Shown here: positions 6,212 through 10,241 of the stretch, one piece after another
Position numbering within the stretch: position 1 is the first letter of the stretch
Layout of the letters: every line of letters begins with the position of its first letter
Source: JAZDJJ01 sp043804035
GTDB lineage: Bacteria > Bacteroidota > Bacteroidia > Palsa-948
DNA: 10,241 bases
Direction: 5' to 3'
Assembly (NCBI GenBank): GCA_043804035.1
Contig: JAZDJJ010000100.1
Location: forward strand, 1-10,241
Made by a program: the position numbers and the translations under genes
The notes under the pieces: generated by a model
Seen by the model: only the letters and a program-made list of their open reading frames with translations
What the model was told of the DNA's origin: nothing
Databases searched by the model: none

Positions 6212-7756
6212 TCACGGCTCGTATTCATACGCTCCAATATCAGGCGGACGATTAACGATGCGCGATTTCCCCATCATATCATCCGGAAATAACATTCCAA
6301 TTGTATTATCTCCTTTATCAATCACCGAAGAAAGTGGATTACGTATCCTGTAATCCTGATTGTTAATATTGTAAAAATATGGTTCAGCATTTTTAATACT
6401 ATGATTATATTCATTACTTGTTGTCTCCAGAGTTGTGCGCAACAGGCAATTATTAAATTTATAATTGAAGGCAAAAGAAGTGTTCGCACTTTTATCTAAT
6501 TTCATTTCATCACCTGAATTTAAATCTCCATATACAATGCAATTATAAAAATAAGCGCTGTCAAGATTTCTTGTTTGGATATTATTATTCTTGTCTTTGT
6601 AATAATTATTCAGCACAAGCACAGGGAATTGCCTCACATTTCCTCTCCAGTAATTAGCAAAAGTGCAGTGATAAAAGTTGTATCTTCCGCCTATCGTAAG
6701 TGCAACCACATACTGTCCGCAGTTGGAAAACATGCAATTCCATCCTTTCACGAATGAACCTTGTGCAAACAAAGCGGCAGCACTCATGTTTTTAATAATG
6801 GTGTTACTAATAGTGAGCGTAGGATTTGGAGAATTACCCAATGTATCAATCTGCAATCCGATAAATCCATTTTTAATAATTGCCCAATCAATAATATTAT
6901 TTTTGCTACCGCGAGAAATCCAGATAGTGCCCCATTGACCGGGCAATTCAGAATATTCGGGTTCTAAACGATCACCCTGAAAAGTTACCGGCAGTAACCG
7001 ATTACCGTTCACAATGAGTGTCCCATCTTTGTATATCCACAACACTCCTCCGGGATGTAAATATATTTTTGCTCCCTGCTGAATCGTAAGTGTAGAACCC
7101 GAATCAACAACAAGATAATTATATATAACGTGTGGTTTATCATTTGTCCAAATTGTATTACGGGAAATTACTGAATAAGGCGGAAATCCATTTGTAGGAA
7201 AAATATTTGGAGTATAAAAATATGCATCCTGTCCCCATGCTTCAAGATTTACATCCTGAATATTTTCATTGGTTTCAAAAACAATGGAGTCGCGGATAAT
7301 CAACGGATTGTTTTGATTGTTTGGATCAACGGTAACTTCCACAAAAATAAAGATGCTGTCTTTTCCTTTTATTTCAACATCATTAAAACTTATTCCTTTC
7401 ATTCCATCCACATTGATTCGGAAGTTGGAAGAATTTCCACGGGCAAGTTTGATGGAAGAAATATTGATGGAAGAAGAATTGTGATTGAAAACAAGAAATG
7501 ATTTTGTGGTGGATCCCACTGTTGAAAAAACCGTATCAAACAAAATAACATTTGTAGAAAACTCTATCCTGGCAGAATGGTCGGTAGTAATTTGATTCTT
7601 TCTGCATGATACACAAATTATACAGATGAATAAAGATATAAGGTATAATGCATAGTGCATAGAAGTATATAGAAGTATAAGTTTTTCTTTTATACTATAT
7701 ATATTTATTTTTCGCTTTTTCATTGCCCGCTTTTTTCGTCTATTCATTATTTTCAA
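6212..7756 (-). CDS. Predicted lipoprotein with right-handed parallel beta-helix
   Basis: The 514-residue protein has a very basic N-terminus (residues 5-16), a hydrophobic segment (about 37-50) and a lipobox-like VSC with Cys51. It is probably a lipoprotein of the outer membrane or cell surface. Residues of about 65-170 look like an Ig-like beta domain (FDTVFSTVGSTTKSF, then NFRINVDG). From about 215 to 500, short beta-strand turns rich in Asn, Gly and Ile (SGSTLTIQQGAKIYLHPGG, then repeated NTIIKN, NCMFSNC, HCTFAN units) indicate a parallel beta-helix. The end DIGAYEYEP is typical of proteins with a choice-of-anchor-type C-terminus. Such proteins bind or cleave polysaccharide or serve in adhesion; no catalytic residue can be assigned. 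Starts at residues 1, 4, 12 or 33 are possible; the long start keeps the basic N-region. Two short tandem repeats fall in the signal region. Confidence 0.8.
   Translation of the reverse strand: MKIMNRRKKRAMKKRKINIYSIKEKLILLYTSMHYALYLISLFICIICVSCRKNQITTDHSARIEFSTNVILFDTVFSTVGSTTKSFLVFNHNSSSINISSIKLARGNSSNFRINVDGMKGISFNDVEIKGKDSIFIFVEVTVDPNNQNNPLIIRDSIVFETNENIQDVNLEAWGQDAYFYTPNIFPTNGFPPYSVISRNTIWTNDKPHVIYNYLVVDSGSTLTIQQGAKIYLHPGGVLWIYKDGTLIVNGNRLLPVTFQGDRLEPEYSELPGQWGTIWISRGSKNNIIDWAIIKNGFIGLQIDTLGNSPNPTLTISNTIIKNMSAAALFAQGSFVKGWNCMFSNCGQYVVALTIGGRYNFYHCTFANYWRGNVRQFPVLVLNNYYKDKNNNIQTRNLDSAYFYNCIVYGDLNSGDEMKLDKSANTSFAFNYKFNNCLLRTTLETTSNEYNHSIKNAEPYFYNINNQDYRIRNPLSSVIDKGDNTIGMLFPDDMMGKSRIVNRPPDIGAYEYEP
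7649..7680. repeat. Two adjacent short tandem repeats in the signal-peptide codons
   Basis: TGCATAG is repeated twice (7649-7662), partly overlapping AGAAGTATAT/AGAAGTATAA (7661-7680). The 11-base word CATAGTGCATA recurs at 8391-8401, outside any gene. The units are 7 and 10 bases, not multiples of 3. Gain or loss of a unit would shift the frame of the N-terminal part of the lipoprotein gene, unless translation starts at Met33 (7660) or later. Confidence 0.5.
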
Positions 7757-7775
7757 TACATTATTTTTTGAAATG

Positions 7776-7783
7776 TAAAGATA
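7776..7783 (-). promoter_or_regulatory. Probable -7 element (TATCTTTA) of the lipoprotein gene
   Basis: On the minus strand TATCTTTA matches TAnnTTTG except for the last base, 19 bases before the first possible ATG. A TTTG (7795-7798) is too close to serve as the normal -33 element. It shares a 145-base region with the divergent rpmE2 promoter. Confidence 0.45.
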
Positions 7784-7844
7784 ACCGGCAGTTTCAAACG
7801 AAGTGATGTATCCAAAATTATATTTCTTGTTTCAAAGTTTCTAT

Positions 7845-7852
7845 TATCTTTG
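7845..7852 (+). promoter_or_regulatory. rpmE2: -7 element (TATCTTTG) of rpmE2
   Basis: This is an exact TAnnTTTG match, 49 bases before the rpmE2 ATG at 7902. A TTG at 7827-7829 is a possible, rather close, -33 element. The position supports the ATG at 7902, because an upstream in-frame ATG at 7803 lies before the promoter. Confidence 0.7.
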
Positions 7853-7901
7853 CTTTTTCAAATCCGATGTAATTATACATCTATATAATCTGAAAAACAA
7901 A

Positions 7902-8159
7902 ATGAGAAAAGGTATTCATCCGGAAAATTATCGTTTCGTAGTTTTTAAAGACATGTCTAACGATTATGCTTTCTTAACAAAATCCACTGCTGAAACCCGC
8001 GACACAATTAAATGGGAAGACGGCAACGAATATCCTCTTGTTAAGTTGGAGATATCCAATACTTCTCATCCATTCTTTACCGGAAAAATGAAATTAGTAG
8101 ATACTGCAGGTCGTGTGGATAAATTCCACAGACGTTACGACAAGAAAGAAAAAAAATAA
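7902..8159 (+). CDS. rpmE2: 50S ribosomal protein L31, type B (zinc-independent form)
   Basis: The 85-residue protein starts MRKGIHPENYRFVVFKD and contains the family signatures STAETRDTIKWEDG, YPLVKLEISNTSHPFFTGK and GRVDKFHRRY. It belongs to the large ribosomal subunit and helps bridge the two subunits. It has no cysteine, so it is the C-minus form, which does not bind zinc. In many bacteria the C-minus form replaces a zinc-containing L31 under zinc limitation; in Bacteroidota it is often the main L31. The frame is open upstream to 7803, but that start precedes the -7 element and adds 33 non-homologous residues, so 7902 is preferred. It is monocistronic as far as seen, divergent from the lipoprotein gene. 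Confidence 0.97.
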   Translation: MRKGIHPENYRFVVFKDMSNDYAFLTKSTAETRDTIKWEDGNEYPLVKLEISNTSHPFFTGKMKLVDTAGRVDKFHRRYDKKEKK

Positions 8160-8177
8160 TTTTTCATTTTACTGAAT

Positions 8178-8202
8178 TTCTTCTATAAATCCTTTTTGAT
8201 TT
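8178..8202 (+). repeat. 25-base intergenic repeat, copy 2
   Basis: It matches 6032-6056 at 23/25 and lies 18 bases after the rpmE2 stop. A second motif copy follows at 8286. Between them is the GGCGGG hairpin. Confidence 0.6.
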
Positions 8203-8210
8203 GTTCGTCA

Positions 8211-8229
8211 TGGCGGGCTTGACCCGCCA
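8211..8229. repeat. GC-rich hairpin, TGGCGGG/CCCGCCA
   Basis: A perfect 7-base stem (8211-8217 with 8223-8229) surrounds the loop CTTGA. No T-run follows, so a normal intrinsic terminator is unlikely. The text CGTCATGGCGGGCTTGACCC resembles dispersed intergenic repeats common in many bacterial genomes. Convergent genes on either side (rpmE2 and the FAH-family gene) could still use it to slow transcription. Confidence 0.5.
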
Positions 8230-8285
8230 CCTCAATAAATTATCTCCTTAGTTCGTCATTGTGTAATTGAAAATTTTATGTACGT

Positions 8286-8301
8286 TTCTTGCGTAAGTCA
8301 T
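8286..8301 (+). repeat. 16-base motif copy (TTCTTGCGTAAGTCAT)
   Basis: It differs from the copy at 9955-9970 at two positions. Both are followed by ATCAGAAC, after 11 and 2 bases respectively. No inverted partner is seen nearby, so it may be a solo end. Confidence 0.5.
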
Positions 8302-8356
8302 CATAGTTCAAAATCAGAACAATAATTGGTAGTGTCAAATACGAGTTGATATTGAT

Positions 8357-8382
8357 AAGTTATAATTTATGATAAATAACTT
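8357..8382. repeat. A/T-rich hairpin AAGTTAT/ATAACTT
   Basis: A perfect 7-base stem (8357-8363, 8376-8382) has a 12-base loop. It lies about 90 bases beyond the stop of the minus-strand FAH-family gene. Without a T-run it is a weak terminator candidate. Confidence 0.35.
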
Positions 8383-8469
8383 CGTTACTCCATAGTGCAT
8401 ATAATCTATTTTTGAAAAGATAAAGTTTCCCGAACATATCTTGAAAACACTTTAAGAGAGAGAAGTGAG

Positions 8470-9081
8470 TTACTTCACATAAAATCCCAGTAGTTTTTCT
8501 TCTTCTAAAAATGCTTCTAATTTGTCTCCTATTTTCACAGGACCAACTCCAACAGGTGTGCCAGTATAAATAAGATCGCCAGTACGCAATGTAATAAATT
8601 GTGAAACGAAAGAAATTATTTTGTCAAATGAAAAAAGCATATTGTTAGTGTTTCCTTTTTGAACTGTTTTGTCATTTATGTTGAGGAAAAAAATCAGATT
8701 GCTCATTCGGTCAAATTTATTTTTCGGAACAAACTTTCCTATCGGTGCGGAATAGTCAAATGCTTTTGCTTTTTCCCAAGGTAATCCTTTTATTTTTTGT
8801 ATTTTCTGAATGTCGCGCGCAGTAAAATCAATTCCAACAGTTATTTCATCATAGTATTTATGTGCGAATTTTTCGGAAATGTTTTTTCCAATGTGATTAA
8901 TCTTCAGTACAATTTCCACTTCGTAATGAATGTCATTTGAAAAATCAGGAAGATAAAATGGTTTGTTATCAAGCAAAAGAGTAGTGTCGGGCTTCAGAAA
9001 AAATACAGGTTCATCAGGAATAGCAGAGTTGAGTTCTTTGATATGCTCTATGTAATTTTGCCCGATGCAAATTATTTTCAT
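8470..9081 (-). CDS. Fumarylacetoacetate hydrolase (FAH) family protein
   Basis: The 203-residue protein has the compact FAH fold: N-terminal GQNYIEHIKEL, PVFFLKPDTTLL, the metal-binding HYEVEIVLKI (Glu54 and Glu56), GIDFTARD (Asp85) and the C-terminal YTGTPVGVGPVKIGD. The Glu-x-Glu and Asp ligands bind Mg2+ or Mn2+. Family members cleave C-C bonds in acylpyruvates (acylpyruvase, fumarylpyruvate hydrolase) or decarboxylate oxaloacetate, as FAHD1 does; the substrate cannot be set from sequence alone. The length is that of the small bacterial FAHD1-like group rather than full FAH. It is probably cytoplasmic. Its ATG overlaps the stop of the upstream exonuclease gene by 4 bases (ATGA on the minus strand), so the two are translated from one transcript; no functional link between them is obvious. 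Confidence 0.92.
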   Translation of the reverse strand: MKIICIGQNYIEHIKELNSAIPDEPVFFLKPDTTLLLDNKPFYLPDFSNDIHYEVEIVLKINHIGKNISEKFAHKYYDEITVGIDFTARDIQKIQKIKGLPWEKAKAFDYSAPIGKFVPKNKFDRMSNLIFFLNINDKTVQKGNTNNMLFSFDKIISFVSQFITLRTGDLIYTGTPVGVGPVKIGDKLEAFLEEEKLLGFYVK

Positions 9082-9857
9082 TGTTTTGTTTTCTCTTTTG
9101 TTTTTTGAAAAATTTCCGTGATGATTTTTTTTATGTGCAGCGAAAAATCTCCTTTCATCATCCAGTTGTAATACTGCGGTTCGATTTTAAAAACATATTC
9201 AACTGCTTTTCCCGTATGTTTTCCGAAATTGAAAACGGGAATATTTTTATCGTTGTACACAAATTTTCCCATAAAATCTACTTTGCGTGAATACGAAGAA
9301 TAGTTATGAAGATATTCTATTTCATTTTTCAAATCAGAGTAACGGTCTAATTGCGATTCCAGAATTTCAAAAGTTGCACGAGTATCTGCTTCTGCGCTAT
9401 GTGCATTGTTAAGTTCTCTGCTACAATAAAATTTATATGCAGCAGAAAGAGTTCGTTCTTCTTTCTTATGAAAAATTGCCTGTACATCAATAAATTTTCT
9501 GTTGCTCATATCAAAATCTACTTCAACACGAAGAAATTCCTCCATTAATAAAGGAATATCAAAACGATTGATATTGTATCCTGCTAAATCGCAATCATCA
9601 AAAAAAATTACAATTTCTTTGGCAAGTTGTTTGAATGTGGGAGCATTTTGTACATCAATATCTTTTATGCCGTGAATTTTTGTAGCAGCATCAGGGATGG
9701 GAATAGTTGGATTTATACGGTATGTTTTACTTTCTTGTTTTCCATCAGGAAAAATTTTCAGGATAGAAATTTCTACAATCCTATCAGAAACAATATTGAT
9801 GCCTGTTGTTTCCAGATCAAAAAAAGCAAGAGGACGAGAGAGATTAAGTTTTGCCAT
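9078..9857 (-). CDS. DnaQ-like DEDDh 3'-5' exonuclease with extra C-terminal domain
   Basis: The 259-residue protein carries all three exonuclease motifs: Exo I FFDLETTG (Asp14, Glu16), Exo II GYNINRFDIPLL (Asp100) and Exo III HSAEADTRAT (His153, Asp158), so it is of the DEDDh type with an intact two-metal active site. Residues of about 15-180 form the RNase-H-like fold. The C-terminal part (about 195-245) contains FNFGKHTGKAVEYV and PQYYNWMMKGDF, like the small domain at the end of exonuclease X-type proteins. It may be a proofreading subunit-like protein, an ExoX-like repair nuclease or an RNase; a stand-alone repair or RNA-processing role seems more likely than DNA polymerase III epsilon, because the typical clamp-binding and alpha-binding tail is not seen. 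It is the first gene of a two-gene operon. Confidence 0.9.
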   Translation of the reverse strand: MAKLNLSRPLAFFDLETTGINIVSDRIVEISILKIFPDGKQESKTYRINPTIPIPDAATKIHGIKDIDVQNAPTFKQLAKEIVIFFDDCDLAGYNINRFDIPLLMEEFLRVEVDFDMSNRKFIDVQAIFHKKEERTLSAAYKFYCSRELNNAHSAEADTRATFEILESQLDRYSDLKNEIEYLHNYSSYSRKVDFMGKFVYNDKNIPVFNFGKHTGKAVEYVFKIEPQYYNWMMKGDFSLHIKKIITEIFQKTKEKTKQ

Positions 9858-9872
9858 TGGTATTTTATTTTC

Positions 9873-9970
9873 AGGACTTATGCAAAATCTTTAAATTGTT
9901 AAAATTCACAAACATCAATCTGCAAAATCTACCCCCAAAAAACTTTCGTGATATTTCTTGCGTAAATCCT
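9873..9970. mobile_element. MITE-like element of 98 bases with 13-base imperfect inverted ends
   Basis: The left end AGGACTTATGCAA (9873-9885) is the complement of the right end TTGCGTAAATCCT (9958-9970) at 11 of 13 positions. The interior is A/T-rich with no ORF. GGACTTACGCA-like ends are known from several IS families. No target duplication can be identified with certainty. The left end lies 16 bases before the exonuclease ATG, so the element may supply or replace that gene's promoter. Confidence 0.5.
9955..9970 (+). repeat. 16-base motif copy (TTCTTGCGTAAATCCT)
   Basis: This is the right inverted end of the MITE-like element, followed by ATCAGAAC at 9973-9980. It links the other direct copies (6032, 6182, 8178, 8286) to a transposable-element-like family. 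Confidence 0.55.
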
Positions 9971-10054
9971 AGATCAGAACACACACCAAAAAGTTTTTTA
10001 ACTGTGTGGTGATAGAAAAAATGGCATTAGTAACTAAATATACATAATGTTTAC

Positions 10055-10062
10055 TATCTTTG
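10055..10062 (+). promoter_or_regulatory. -7 element (TATCTTTG) of the transposase, inside an inverted repeat
   Basis: This is an exact TAnnTTTG match 19 bases before the ATG. It lies within a perfect inverted repeat, TTTACTA (10050-10056) and TAGTAAA (10071-10077), whose 14-base spacer contains most of the -7 element and the expected start. The palindrome could be an operator or an IS-end binding site. Confidence 0.6.
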
Positions 10063-10081
10063 CACAAAAATAGTAAATCTT

Positions 10082-10241
10082 ATGAAATGTCCAAAATGCA
10101 AAACACAAGAGTATGTCAAATCAGGCATAATACAACAACGGCAAAGATATAAATGTAAAACATGTGATTGCCGTTTTAGTGTGGAAACAAAGTCCACAGG
10201 TAAGTTGCCGGAAATAAAAAGGATGGCAGTAGAAATGTACT
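10082..10241 (+). CDS. IS1-family-like transposase, N-terminal part (partial at 3' end)
   Basis: The visible 53 residues begin MKCPKCKTQEYVKSG and continue RYKCKTCDCRF. Cys3, Cys6, Cys25 and Cys28 form a zinc-ribbon-like site, as in the InsA N-terminus of IS1 elements. VETKSTGKLPEIKRMAVEMY then leads to the helix-turn-helix that would follow outside the window. The role is end binding and, with the rest of the protein, DDE-type transposition; the catalytic domain is not visible. IS1 is often expressed as InsA plus a frameshifted InsB, but many Bacteroidota copies are a single ORF; which applies cannot be seen. An IS1595-type transposase is the alternative, since it has a similar ribbon. Confidence 0.8.
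   Translation, partial: MKCPKCKTQEYVKSGIIQQRQRYKCKTCDCRFSVETKSTGKLPEIKRMAVEMY

Larger units (their letters stand above)
8203..8469. other. Repeat-rich intergenic region between rpmE2 and the FAH-family gene
   Basis: No gene is seen. The region holds the GC-rich hairpin at 8211-8229, two GTTCGTCAT words (8203-8211, 8252-8260), the 16-base motif at 8286-8301 followed by ATCAGAAC (8313-8320), an AAGTTAT/ATAACTT hairpin at 8357-8382, and the CATAGTGCATA word at 8391-8401. It looks like an accumulation site for small repeats rather than an open regulatory region. Confidence 0.6.
10008..10241 (+). mobile_element. Left part of an IS1-like insertion sequence (cut by window end)
   Basis: The transposase gene begins at 10082. 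GGTGATAG (10008) is a candidate for the left terminus, because IS1 starts GGTGATG; this is inferred from the first six bases. The right terminus lies outside the window. Confidence 0.45.

Noticed and set aside
7795..7829. TTTG/TTG as -33 elements for the divergent promoters
   Set aside because: Spacing to the -7 elements (11 and 15 bases) is shorter than usual in Bacteroidota.
7803..7901. Upstream extension of the L31 frame
   Set aside because: The start lies before the -7 element and the added residues do not resemble L31.
1..10241. tRNA, rRNA or CRISPR arrays
   Set aside because: No cloverleaf-like sequence, rRNA text or regularly spaced repeats were seen on reading either strand.

Overview
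The window looks like Bacteroidota chromosome. Genes lack convincing Shine-Dalgarno sites, several starts are preceded by the Bacteroidota -7 element TAnnTTTG (exact TATCTTTG at 355, 7845 and 10055), DNA is AT-rich, and the flanking genes (a beta-helix lipoprotein, cysteine-free type B L31, a DnaQ-like exonuclease with an extra C-terminal domain, an IS1-like transposase) fit that phylum. The species cannot be named.

Region 1 (about 1-6133) reads as a mobile defence island. A three-gene + strand operon encodes a small XRE regulator (386-595), a type III DNA methyltransferase Mod (592-2691) and its restriction partner Res (2693-5563). The first two genes overlap by 4 bases and the last two are 1 base apart. 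The regulator probably tunes expression; Mod binds the site and methylates adenine; Res is the ATP-dependent translocase/nuclease. Two nested pairs of direct repeats surround the operon. The outer pair (1-22 and 6112-6133) matches at 20 of 22 positions. The inner pair (138-170 and 5947-5980) begins GTTAT and resembles an integron R' core. Just before the right inner copy lies a GC-rich imperfect palindrome (5821-5955) with attC-like features. No integrase is in the window.

Region 2 (6134-8160) holds two divergent genes with a 145-base shared upstream region: a predicted surface lipoprotein with a parallel beta-helix (6212-7756, minus) and rpmE2 (7902-8159, plus).

Region 3 (8160-9860) has a 310-base intergenic stretch rich in small repeats, then a minus-strand operon: a DEDDh exonuclease (9078-9857) and a fumarylacetoacetate-hydrolase-family enzyme (8470-9081), overlapping by 4 bases.

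Region 4 (9860-10241) has a 98-base MITE-like inverted-repeat element and the first 53 codons of an IS1-like transposase that runs off the window.

A further theme is a 16-base motif, close to TTCTTGCGTAARTCMT, found six times and only between genes (6032, 6182, 8178, 8286, 9955 direct; 9873 inverted). It is the terminal repeat of the MITE-like element, so the other copies may be solo ends or relics of the same family.
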